Source of the DNA: Streptomyces sp. RerS4
GTDB taxonomy: Bacteria; Actinomycetota; Actinomycetes; Streptomycetales; Streptomycetaceae
Assembly (NCBI RefSeq): GCF_023515955.1
Contig: NZ_CP097322.1
Coordinates: 2,358,001 to 2,422,000 of the forward strand
Reading direction: 5' to 3'
Length of the DNA: 64,000 bases
Part shown: positions 36,141 through 43,130 of the stretch, in pieces
Layout: every line of letters starts with the position of its first letter
Position numbering within the stretch: the stretch's first letter is position 1
The notes under the pieces: model-generated
The model's input: the letters and a program-made list of their open reading frames with translations, nothing else
The model's database searches: none
Told to the model about the DNA's origin: nothing
Position numbers and translations under genes: made by a program

Positions 36141-36188
36141 CACTGGTGGGCGCGGACGGTTTCGAACCGCCGACATCTGCTTTGTAAG
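36141..36188 (-). other. att copy B (junction of the two elements)
   Basis: 48 bp identical to copies A and C. It is shared: right end of element 1 and left end of element 2. The next four bases CTCG match those after copy A, not those after copy C (AGAGC), as expected where neither element carries the 5' half of the tRNA. Confidence 0.88.
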
Positions 36189-36286
36189 CTCGTCCGACAG
36201 GTTTTGAGCACTGGCGCCCAGCGTCTCGACTCCGGCGGGCACAGGTCCCCGAGGTACGCCAGGAACCTCGACCGTCCGACGGCGTT

Positions 36287-36306
36287 GCCGTCAAACGTTG
36301 CCGTCA
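36287..36306 (+). other. Integrase arm-type site pair, left end of element 2
   Basis: GCCGTCA at 36287-36293 and 36300-36306, 13 bp apart, the same as at the right end (51145-51164). The heptamer differs from element 1 (GATGTCA), in line with different integrases. Confidence 0.65.
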
Positions 36307-36439
36307 GCCGTAGCCGACTCTCCCGTCTCGCCTCGACGGTCACGGCTCCGGAGGCCCCGTGCATCAAGCATGTTTCTGCAGTTCAGAGCCTATCGGGGTC
36401 ATGCAGAGTCCCAGCGGTCCACGAATAGGCCGCGCGGGC

Positions 36440-36631
36440 TCACTTCTTATTCCGTAGCTTCCGCATCTTCGCTTCAGCTTCCTTCTTCTTTCGCTGCGCC
36501 ACCCCGTAAGCGGTCCAAGCCCCCTGGTGCTTCGAGCACTGCCCGCTTCCGGTGATCGCCTTGTTCCGGCAGCGGCGACCATCCTGAGTTGCCGCCCCGC
36601 ACAGCGGTTGCGTCACCTCGCCCCCCTTCAT
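36440..36631 (-). CDS. Small zinc-binding protein of the AICE
   Basis: 63 residues from ATG 36631, with GAGGG upstream; a longer start at 36742 is unlikely. The motif LCGAATQDGRRCRNKAIT followed by GSGQCSKH gives a C-x9-C-x11-C-x2-H pattern typical of small phage- and AICE-encoded zinc fingers. The lysine-rich tail (QRKKKEAEAKMRKLRNKK) suggests nucleic acid binding. Located at the left edge of the element, transcribed outward. Confidence 0.72.
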   Translation of the reverse strand: MKGGEVTQPLCGAATQDGRRCRNKAITGSGQCSKHQGAWTAYGVAQRKKKEAEAKMRKLRNKK

Positions 36632-36829
36632 CGGCCCTCGTCGGCACCACGACGATGGCGCAGACAGTGGAACATGGAGAGGGCGCACAGGGGGTCGACC
36701 GAGGCTCAGGGGCGCACGCCCGCCCGCCAGACGGGTCGCCATGAGCTTGGGAATCCTGCGTGCGATCTCGCTCGTAGGTCCCTGACCTGATGGTTTCCGG
36801 GTTTCGGGAGTCGTGTCAGCCGTTGTGGC

Positions 36830-37579
36830 TTACCGCCGTTTACCGGGGTTGTCCGCCGCATGTGGCGCAGACGTGGTGCACGCTGATGCCGTGATCGCTG
36901 TGAGTCCTTCGGCGATCACGCGCATGTCCAGCACGACCACGTCGGCCCCGGCCAACGTGGTCTCTTTCTGAGGCTTGTTGGCGTAACCGATGATCCGTGT
37001 GCCGGCGGCTCGTGCCGCCTCGACGTCCGTCGTTGAGTCGCCGATCAGGACCGCGCTTTCGGGCGCCGCTCCCAGGGCCGCTGCGGCAACAAGGAGAGGG
37101 TGGGCGGAAGGCTTCATCAGGTCCGGCCGAAGCGCCGGGCGGCCGACGATGTCATCCACAAGGCTTAGGACATCGTGGATCGCCAGGAACTTCCTCACGC
37201 AATCGGCCGAGTTGTTGCTCACGACGGCAACGCGACGCTTCGAATCGCGTGCCGCGTGAAGAGCCTGGACAGCTCCGTCCACGGGCGCGCCTGCCGTGGC
37301 AACAGCCCGTACCTCCGCAGATGTGAGCGCTGCCTCGACGACGCGCAGAAGGGATTCGCCCCCTTCTTGTGAGAGGCGGTGTACCTCCATCGGGTCGTCG
37401 GTGGAACGCGCCCGACTCGCGAGGGCGGGCGCGTAAAGGGCGATGATGTCGGCCAGCTCACTCGCGACCTGGGGTGCGGGCAGTCCGCGGAACACGTCGC
37501 AGATCGGCCCGTCGAAGTCGAAGAAGACCGCGTCGACCGGACTCAGGAGATCACGCAAAGAATCAGTGGGTGTCTGCAT
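36830..37579 (-). CDS. HAD-family phosphatase paired with the GntR regulator
   Basis: 249 residues from ATG 37579, which overlaps the 3' end of the GntR gene by 17 bp with its ribosome site inside that gene. HAD motifs: FFDFDGPICDVF (nucleophile Asp), VVSNNSAD, KPSAHPLLVAAA and LIGDSTTDVEAA. The nucleophile pair D-x-D is followed by G-P instead of the usual G-T, an atypical feature. GntR-HAD pairs recur in Streptomyces AICEs (from memory), and the HAD product may modify the regulator's ligand. That link is inferred. Confidence 0.82.
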   Translation of the reverse strand: MQTPTDSLRDLLSPVDAVFFDFDGPICDVFRGLPAPQVASELADIIALYAPALASRARSTDDPMEVHRLSQEGGESLLRVVEAALTSAEVRAVATAGAPVDGAVQALHAARDSKRRVAVVSNNSADCVRKFLAIHDVLSLVDDIVGRPALRPDLMKPSAHPLLVAAAALGAAPESAVLIGDSTTDVEAARAAGTRIIGYANKPQKETTLAGADVVVLDMRVIAEGLTAITASACTTSAPHAADNPGKRR

Positions 37580-38429
37580 CGAAGTCCCTCCCGATCGTCT
37601 CCCAGACGCTGTCGAACCACATTCGAGCTTGCTCGACCTGCTGAGCGCCGCCGGTCGAGTCGCCGTCATTGAGTGAGTGGTGGAACAAGATCGTGTCCTT
37701 GCCGACGAGGTCGAAGATCTCGATCGTCTCGCCCTGGGCAACCACCTTGTTCGGGCGGATCGGGTAGTAGCCGAAGAACGCATCCTCATTGTTGATCACG
37801 TAGAGCTTGAAGAACTGAGTGCCGCTGTGCACTCGCACGCTGACGCTGCTCTCTTGGACGAGCCCAAGGTGACTCAGCTCGCTTATGGCGTCGGAGATGC
37901 TGCGGGTGTAGCCGAGCATGATGTCGTGCATGCGGGCACGAAGCCGCGGGTCGTCGGCACAGTCCTCGCGCCGTACGGGCGCGGCCTGCGGTACGCCCAT
38001 GTCCGGCACGAGGATGCGGATGCGGATGCTCGTGGGCGTGAGGCGCCCTACGCGGATCTTGTCTAGCGGCTCTTGCAGCGCGCCGTGAAGGGTCTCGCTG
38101 GAAAACCCAGCGAAATCGATCGTGACGTTCTTGCTGGCGAAGGCCTGCTCGACGTACGGCCGTAGCCCCGCCGGCCGCTCGGTGCGGTTCCGTACGTAGA
38201 CCCCGCTGCCCTTCCGGGACACGACGAGCCCTTCGTCTTCGAGGTCCCGAAGTGCGCGCTGAATGGTCGCGCGGGCGAAGCCGTAGTGGTCGGTCAGCAT
38301 CTTGTGGGACGGGAGCTTCTCTCCGGGGGCCAGCTTCCGCGTCCTGATGGCGGCGCCCAGATTGCGCGCCACCTGCTCGTAGGGCGGTCGGTCGTCGTCC
38401 GGGTCCAGGGCCTCAAGCGCATACGTCAT
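37563..38429 (-). CDS. GntR-family transcriptional regulator of the AICE (KorSA-like role)
   Basis: 288 residues. The N-terminal 80 residues are a GntR winged helix (YEQVARNLGAAIRTRKLAPG, LPSHKMLTDHYGFARATIQR, VVSRKGSGVYV). The long C-terminal domain (about residues 85-288) has no clear relation to UTRA or FCD, and could bind a ligand. In AICEs such as pSAM2 a GntR protein (KorSA) represses transfer and replication genes. Here, repeated TGGCTATCCA-type sites upstream, between this gene and the transfer operon, are likely binding sites for it. Confidence 0.85.
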   Translation of the reverse strand: MTYALEALDPDDDRPPYEQVARNLGAAIRTRKLAPGEKLPSHKMLTDHYGFARATIQRALRDLEDEGLVVSRKGSGVYVRNRTERPAGLRPYVEQAFASKNVTIDFAGFSSETLHGALQEPLDKIRVGRLTPTSIRIRILVPDMGVPQAAPVRREDCADDPRLRARMHDIMLGYTRSISDAISELSHLGLVQESSVSVRVHSGTQFFKLYVINNEDAFFGYYPIRPNKVVAQGETIEIFDLVGKDTILFHHSLNDGDSTGGAQQVEQARMWFDSVWETIGRDFDADTH

Positions 38430-38448
38430 GGCTCGATGCTACGTCCAA

Positions 38449-38540
38449 CCTGACTATTTGGGCAGCTTGGCTATCCATGCATTGACGTGGCTATCCAGGA
38501 TGGCTACGTTGTTCTCGTGCCCACCGGGCTAGCCAAGTTG
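38449..38540. promoter_or_regulatory. Operator cluster between the GntR gene and the transfer operon
   Basis: TGGCTATCCA occurs at 38468-38477 and 38488-38497, exactly 20 bp apart, so on the same face of the helix. Related half-sites follow: TGGCTACGTT at 38501 and, reversed, CTTGGCTAG at 38529-38537. TGACTATTTG lies at 38449. Such a phased array is typical for autoregulating GntR proteins. Confidence 0.6.
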
Positions 38541-39054
38541 GTCAGGCTGAACGGGAGAGCTGTGCCTTAAACGGTGCTGTTCAGGGGCTCACGCACGACC
38601 AGGAGCCCCGCGTTGGACGGGGGGAGGGCCCCGGATCCCTTGTCAACCGGAGGGCGAGACCGAAAGGTCGCCGTCTCGCACGCCTACAACGGGAGCTCGT
38701 GTTCCCGAAGGCGAGACACCTTTTCGCACGTCCGACCCCCTGCTGGAGGTTGATGTGTACCGACGAAGAATCTGGGCGCTGCCTGTGCTGGACCGGCACG
38801 GACGGCTGCCCTTCGCGTCACCCACCGCCACCCAACTCGCCGGGACTCCCGGTCGGCGGTTCCTCCGCAGCCCACTCCAGGCTGCGGCCGGCTGCCTCCT
38901 CCGCCCGTCCAGCGCCCTTTGGCGTCGTACGGGCGGGGTCGAGGGGAGCCGGAGTGTTCTTCCTGCTTCACCCCTGACGAAGTGCAGCCCCCGGCGCTCG
39001 AACGCCGGGGGCTGCTGTTCGGTCCCGTTCCTCTGTGGAAGGAGCAAGACCTTG
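38541..39054 (+). other. Gene-poor leader ending in a strong terminator
   Basis: No gene is asserted. Competing readings at 38753 (Cys-rich, MCTDEESGRCLCW) and 38755 exist, but none is convincing. A perfect 13-bp hairpin GCAGCCCCCGGCG/CGCCGGGGGCTGC lies at 38984-39015, 39 bp before the next gene. It looks like a terminator or attenuator for a short transcript starting in the operator region, so a small RNA or small protein may be encoded here. Confidence 0.4.
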
Positions 39055-39324
39055 ATGTTCATCGATCTTGTGCAGGACCCCGTTACCGGTGACTGGTACG
39101 GCGACGGGCCGACCGACGCCGACCTGGCCGCCATCGAGGCGGAGCCCCCGGTGCTCATCTCCGGTGAGTTGCTGTTCATCGACGTTCAGATCGCGCTCAT
39201 GGAGCCCGCCCCGGCCGCCTTGGACGTGCGCCGCCGGCGCCGCGCCGAGGCCCGCCTGATGGCCGCCCGCCGCGACGCCGCCAACCGGGGGGCCCGCCGC
39301 GCAAGGGCAGGGGACGCGGCGTGA
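39055..39324 (+). CDS. DUF6284-like small AICE protein
   Basis: 89 residues from ATG 39055 (TTG 39052 in frame may be used; GGAAGGAG lies upstream). It has an acidic, Trp-containing N-terminus (MFIDLVQDPVTGDWYGDGP) and an Arg-rich C-terminal helix (RRRRRAEARLMAARRDAA). Proteins of this type head AICE transfer operons and are of unknown function. The stop overlaps the next start (GTGA), so the following genes are translationally coupled. Confidence 0.75.
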   Translation: MFIDLVQDPVTGDWYGDGPTDADLAAIEAEPPVLISGELLFIDVQIALMEPAPAALDVRRRRRAEARLMAARRDAANRGARRARAGDAA

Positions 39325-40364
39325 AGGCGATCACCAGCCGCGCTCAAGCCGACGCCGCAGAACGTGCGCTGAGCGTGGGCATGTGGTCCATCGTCAGCGG
39401 AGCGATGCTCTTCTCCGTCCTGACCGTCACCCCCCTCATGACCGCACACACGCCCGACGACTGGGCGTGGACGGCACCGATCCTGCCGCTCGTGGTCGAC
39501 TCCGCCGTGGTGATCGTGGTCCGTCTCGACTCCGTCCTGGCCCGCCTGGGCGGTCGGGGTGGGCCGTGGCCGGTGGCGCTGCGGTGGATGACCGGCGCCA
39601 TGACCCTCCTGCTGAACGTGGGAGCGTCCGCGCTGGTGGGGGACCTGGTCGGCGTCGCCGTCCACTCTGTCGCGCCGCTGCTGCTGATTGTGACCGCTGA
39701 GGCGGGTCTCGCCTACCGGCGGGCCCTGGCCGCCGCTGTCAAGGGGCTGGAGGAGCGGGAGGAAGCCACCCGGCAGGCTCGCGAGACGGCCGCGGAGAAG
39801 CTGGAGGAGGCCCGCCTGCAGCGGGTGCGTGAACGCCGCGAGCACGAGGCGGCCGAGGCCCGTGAACAGCGTGAACACGAGGCCCGCCTGATCCGCGAGG
39901 AGGCCGAACGCGCGGAGCGGGTCCGGCGTGAGGAGCGCGAGGCCCGTGAGCGTCACGAGCGGGAGGAACGCGAGGCCGGTGAACGCCGTGAACGCGAGCG
40001 TGAACAGCAACGGCTGGAGCGTGAACGCGCTGAACGCCAGGCCCAACAGCAGAGGGAACTGGAGGCCCGCCAGCAGCAGGAGCGGGAGCGTCAGGCCCGT
40101 GCCGACGAGGTCGAGCGTGAACGCCGTGAACGCGAGCGTGAACAGCAACGGCTGGAGCGTGAACGCGCTGAACTCCTGGCCCTCGGACCGGCCGCGGAGA
40201 AGCTCCCCGAGCCCGAGGCCCGCACGCTCGTCAAGCGCCTGCACGCCGTCGGTCTCGGGATCCGGGTGGCCGCCGAGCTGACCGGCTGGTCCGTCGGCTG
40301 GGTCTCCGGCCGCTACCAGGAACTCCGCACCCCGCCCGCCGGCCTCGAAGGAGCCGCATCGTGA
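39321..40364 (+). CDS. DUF2637 membrane protein with long coiled coil
   Basis: 347 residues from GTG 39321. Four membrane helices (residues about 22-135) are followed by about 170 residues of uninterrupted Arg/Glu-rich coiled coil and a C-terminal helix-turn-helix (KRLHAVGLGIRVAAELTGWS, VGWVSGRYQEL). DUF2637/SpdB-like proteins act in intramycelial plasmid spread. The coiled coil could bridge the membrane to DNA or to TraB. Two 57-bp direct DNA repeats lie inside the coiled coil. Confidence 0.82.
   Translation: MKAITSRAQADAAERALSVGMWSIVSGAMLFSVLTVTPLMTAHTPDDWAWTAPILPLVVDSAVVIVVRLDSVLARLGGRGGPWPVALRWMTGAMTLLLNVGASALVGDLVGVAVHSVAPLLLIVTAEAGLAYRRALAAAVKGLEEREEATRQARETAAEKLEEARLQRVRERREHEAAEAREQREHEARLIREEAERAERVRREEREARERHEREEREAGERREREREQQRLERERAERQAQQQRELEARQQQERERQARADEVERERREREREQQRLERERAELLALGPAAEKLPEPEARTLVKRLHAVGLGIRVAAELTGWSVGWVSGRYQELRTPPAGLEGAAS
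39979..40173 (+). repeat. 57-bp direct repeat inside the coiled-coil region
   Basis: The 57 bp at 39979-40035 recur at 40117-40173, beginning GTGAACGCCGTGAACGCGAG. The matches are exact over the length I checked. They encode heptad-like Arg/Glu repeats and could change coil length by recombination. Confidence 0.8.
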
Positions 40365-40594
40365 AGCTCTCCCCGATCACCGCCCCCGCCGAGCCGGACG
40401 ACCTGCTGATCCGGATGCACAACCAGGTCGGTGCCGCCGTGGACGTCACCGGCACCCCCGGCAGCTCCTACTGGGCCTGCCACGGGTGCGGCCACGGCTA
40501 CAGCAGCATCGACCACCACGTGGACACCAGCCGGGCCAGGGCCAACGACCACGCCGCCGGCTGCCGGGCCGCCTACCACCGCCTCGACCGATGA
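40361..40594 (+). CDS. Small zinc-finger-like AICE protein
   Basis: 77 residues; GTG 40361 overlaps the previous stop, with GAAGGAG upstream. It contains ACHGCGHGYSSIDHH and DHAAGCRAAYHR, a Cys-Cys/His-His set likely to bind zinc. I do not recognise the family. It belongs to a chain of small overlapping genes in the transfer operon. Confidence 0.75.
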   Translation: MKLSPITAPAEPDDLLIRMHNQVGAAVDVTGTPGSSYWACHGCGHGYSSIDHHVDTSRARANDHAAGCRAAYHRLDR

Positions 40595-40926
40595 GCGGCC
40601 TGCCCGTCTACCGGTGGCGTCTGGCCCCCGAGGGCCTGGCCACCCGTCGACAGCTCCGCGCCGCCGGCCTGCGGCCCGGCGGGCAGGACGTCGTCGCCCA
40701 GCTCGAACGCCCCCGCCGTCGGCACGGGCCGCTGGTCGCCTACCTGTACCGGGTCGACCTGGCCCGACCGGTGAGGCCGATGACCCCGGGCCGCCGGGCC
40801 GCTTTGGAGCGGGCGAACACGGCCCGCCGCACCTGCCCCGCCTGTGCGCGGGACGCCGGCTACGTGATCCCGGCCTCCCTCGGCATGTGCGTGACCTGCG
40901 CCGACGCGCCGTCCCTCGCCGCCTGA
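40591..40926 (+). CDS. RRQRL-motif zinc-binding protein
   Basis: 111 residues; ATG 40591 overlaps the previous stop by 4 bp. It begins GLPVYRWRLAPEGLATRRQLRAAGL, whose RRQxLRxxGL segment I associate with the RRQRL-motif zinc-binding family of AICEs, and has a C-terminal C-P-A-C ... C-V-T-C zinc knuckle (RTCPACARD, MCVTCADA). It probably binds DNA or protein in the transfer machinery; role unknown. Confidence 0.8.
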   Translation: MSGLPVYRWRLAPEGLATRRQLRAAGLRPGGQDVVAQLERPRRRHGPLVAYLYRVDLARPVRPMTPGRRAALERANTARRTCPACARDAGYVIPASLGMCVTCADAPSLAA

Positions 40927-40952
40927 ACACCCCGAATCTTCAAGGAGTTCCA

Positions 40953-41201
40953 GTGACCTCCAAGACCTCTTCCACCCCCGCCACCGGCACTTCGGCCGCC
41001 GCTCAGGGCTCGCACATGTGGGTGCTGACCCTGGAGCTGCCCGGTCGGACGATGACGACGCAGTACGGGACGTGGACCCCGCCCGCCGACTCCACCCGCT
41101 ACGACGTGTTCGTCGCACTCCGGGGCCACATCGTGGCCCAGCACCCCGAGATGGCCAACGCCAACTGCGTCTTCTTCAGTCTGGAGCCCAACGGGCTCTG
41201 A
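40953..41201 (+). CDS. Small conserved-looking AICE protein
   Basis: 82 residues from GTG 40953, with AAGGAG upstream. A Ser/Thr/Ala-rich leader precedes a compact beta-rich domain (HMWVLTLELPGRTMTTQYGT, DVFVALRGHIVAQHPEM, VFFSLEPNGL). I do not recognise it. It ends 15 bp before the convergent small gene at 41217. Confidence 0.7.
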   Translation: MTSKTSSTPATGTSAAAQGSHMWVLTLELPGRTMTTQYGTWTPPADSTRYDVFVALRGHIVAQHPEMANANCVFFSLEPNGL

Positions 41202-41216
41202 CCGTGGCCCGTGTGC

Positions 41217-41381
41217 TCAGAGGTTGTCGAGGACCCGGAGCACGGTGGCCGTCCAGTACATGCGCATGCGGTGCCCGAATCCGCAGTAGCGGCGGTACCA
41301 GCGGCTTTCGTGCGGCATGAACTTCCCACACCAGCGGCACAACCCCGCCTCGTCGTGCTTGTCCCGCTTGATCCAGCCCAT
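41217..41381 (-). CDS. 54-residue Trp/Cys-rich zinc-ribbon-like protein
   Basis: A short reading frame on the minus strand, against the direction of the transfer operon, with GGGGGGCGAGCGC before ATG 41381. The sequence includes LCRWCGKFM and RRYCGFGHRMRMYW, with two or three Cys plus a His fitting a zinc ribbon. It would be missed by a 60-residue cut-off. Its placement in a gap of the operon supports it being real. Confidence 0.6.
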   Translation of the reverse strand: MGWIKRDKHDEAGLCRWCGKFMPHESRWYRRYCGFGHRMRMYWTATVLRVLDNL

Positions 41382-41477
41382 GCGCTCGCCCCCCGTCCGG
41401 AACGTCAGCAGGGCCCGGCCGCCAACCTCTCACAGCGCCGGCCGGGCCCCCTTCTCCCGTGAAGGAGCACGTTCAGC

Positions 41478-43130
41478 ATGACCGAGACGATCGTGGAGCC
41501 GCAGGCTCCTCCCGAAGAATCCACCCCCGCCCCGGCAATGCCGCCCGCCGCGACCGCCCCCAAGGCGAAGCGGGTGGAGCACACGCCGGGTGGTTTCCCG
41601 GTCGTGCCGTTGGCCCTGTCCGGGGCGAACGGCACGGCCGGGCTGGTGGCCACCGCCGCCCTGGCCGGCGGTCCGGCCGTCGCCGTCGCGACGGTGACCG
41701 GCGCCGCCGTCCTGGGCGCCCTCGCCGCCCACCGCCGCACCAAGACCAAGCCCGCCACCAAGCCCACCCGCACCAACGCCCCTGCGGCCGGTGCGGGCAA
41801 GGCGGGCCGGGGTGGGGGTGGCCTCTTGGGTGGGGTTCCCTCCCAGACCCGCAGTTCTGCCCGTACGCCCGGCAAGGGGACTCCTGCCGGTGGCTTACGT
41901 GCCGGGAAGGGGGCCGGATCCGCCGGCCGTCCGTCGGCGGGGGCCGCCGGGCGACCGGCCGCCTCCCACCGGGGCACTCCGATCTCGGCGTCGAAGCCCG
42001 GTGAACGTCCGTCGGCCCGGCAGAAGGCCGGTCAGACGTTGGGCGGTCTGGCGGGCGGACGTGCGGGGCAGGTCGCCGCGCTGCGGTCGGCATCCCGCGC
42101 TCAGACCCCCACCCGTGCCACCGCCCGGGAAGCGTCGGTGCGGGCCCGGCGGCAGGTCGCCGACAACCAGCGGGCCGCGAAGGCCGCCCGCCGGGACGGG
42201 GACAGTCCGGCCGCCGGTAAGCCGCGGGGTGTGGCCGCGCGGACCCTGGCCAAGGCCATGGGCAAGACCGCCGCCCTGCGCGACAAGACTGTCGCCGCCG
42301 GTCGTACCGCCCGCGACACCGGCACTGCCCGCACGCTGGGCAAGGCCCGGGAGGCTGTGAGGGAGGCGGCCCACCGCAAGCGGGTCGCGCACCTCAAGGC
42401 CCCCGCCCAGAAGGCCGCCCGCAAAGCGTTGCTGCGTTCGGCGATGCGCTTCCACGCCCGCCGGGCCCTGGCCGGGATCCTCGCTGCCGGCGTCGGCATC
42501 CTCGGCGCCCTCACCACCCCGCTGGGTCGCAAGCTCGGCTGGTCCTGGCTGATGCACCCCGGCCGGCGCCTGTACCGGTTCCTGACCGGACGGGCCCGCA
42601 CCGACCGCGAGGCACGCGACGCCGAGATCCAGGCCGACCTGCAAACGGCCGAAGCCGACGCCGAAGCGCAGGCCGACGCCGAACGCGCCCAGGACGACAT
42701 GCAGGTCGGCGACCGCGCCGCGCGACCTGCCTCCCTGATTCCCGAACCCCCCAGCGAAGGAGCCCTCATGTCCACTCCCACGCCCGCGTCCGGGTTCAAC
42801 TTCGAGGAACTCGCCGCCGAACTCGCCTCCGCCGCGCAGTCCTACGAGCCCGAGAACTGCATGGAGATCCTCGCGATGATCGAGAACCTCCCCGAGGCCC
42901 TCGAACTCATCGCCGCCGTCCTGCGGATCCTCGCCGAGCGCTCCGACTCCGAGTTCCCGCTGGAGAAGGTCGTCGCGGACACCTTCGGGGACCTGTACGC
43001 GATGTTCCTGAACGTCGTGGACTTCTCCGCCGAGCTGGCCCCGGTCTTCCGTCAGGCCCACGAGGCCGACATCGCCCGCCACGAGGACCCCCGCAACGGC
43101 GCCGAGGCCGAGAAGGGCTGGAACGTCTGA
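41478..43130 (+). CDS. Large basic transfer-accessory protein upstream of TraB
   Basis: 550 residues from ATG 41478, with GAAGGAGCA upstream. One or two hydrophobic helices near residues 48-86 (VPLALSGANGTAGLVATAAL and following) and another near 330-360 flank a very Arg/Lys/Ala-rich, probably disordered region (about 90-320). The C-terminal 120 residues are an acidic domain (FNFEELAAELASAAQSYEPE) that looks like a separate unit. The basic region could bind DNA. It overlaps the TraB gene by one base. Function in conjugation is inferred from position only. Confidence 0.78.
   Translation: MTETIVEPQAPPEESTPAPAMPPAATAPKAKRVEHTPGGFPVVPLALSGANGTAGLVATAALAGGPAVAVATVTGAAVLGALAAHRRTKTKPATKPTRTNAPAAGAGKAGRGGGGLLGGVPSQTRSSARTPGKGTPAGGLRAGKGAGSAGRPSAGAAGRPAASHRGTPISASKPGERPSARQKAGQTLGGLAGGRAGQVAALRSASRAQTPTRATAREASVRARRQVADNQRAAKAARRDGDSPAAGKPRGVAARTLAKAMGKTAALRDKTVAAGRTARDTGTARTLGKAREAVREAAHRKRVAHLKAPAQKAARKALLRSAMRFHARRALAGILAAGVGILGALTTPLGRKLGWSWLMHPGRRLYRFLTGRARTDREARDAEIQADLQTAEADAEAQADAERAQDDMQVGDRAARPASLIPEPPSEGALMSTPTPASGFNFEELAAELASAAQSYEPENCMEILAMIENLPEALELIAAVLRILAERSDSEFPLEKVVADTFGDLYAMFLNVVDFSAELAPVFRQAHEADIARHEDPRNGAEAEKGWNV
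42768..43130 (+). CDS. Nested in-frame gene: separate C-terminal domain of the accessory protein
   Basis: ATG 42768 lies in frame inside the previous gene, preceded by GCGAAGGAG five bases upstream, the best ribosome site in the region. It would give a 120-residue acidic protein (MSTPTPASGFNFEELAA...). The upstream protein sequence just before it (PASLIPEPPSEGAL) is proline-rich, like a linker. A shorter product alongside the full-length one is likely. Confidence 0.5.
   Translation: MSTPTPASGFNFEELAAELASAAQSYEPENCMEILAMIENLPEALELIAAVLRILAERSDSEFPLEKVVADTFGDLYAMFLNVVDFSAELAPVFRQAHEADIARHEDPRNGAEAEKGWNV

Larger units (their letters stand above)
31902..36188. mobile_element. Element 1: relic integrated element between att copies A and B
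   Basis: About 4.3 kb lie between two identical 48-bp att copies. The element keeps a broken tyrosine integrase next to its right end, in the same orientation as in element 2, and its own heptamer pairs beside both ends. It has no recognisable transfer or replication genes, so it cannot move alone. Base composition of its cargo is noticeably lower in GC than the chromosome, which suggests foreign origin. Confidence 0.8.

Noticed and set aside
38753..38977. Cys-rich 74-codon gene in the AICE leader
   Set aside because: It has a fair ribosome site, but third-position GC is low and an overlapping frame from 38755 looks as gene-like over part of its length. Left unassigned.
41478..43130. Relaxase or type IV secretion gene in element 2
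   Set aside because: No HUH motif, VirB4/VirD4 or other type IV component was seen. Transfer is of the FtsK/TraB double-stranded DNA type.
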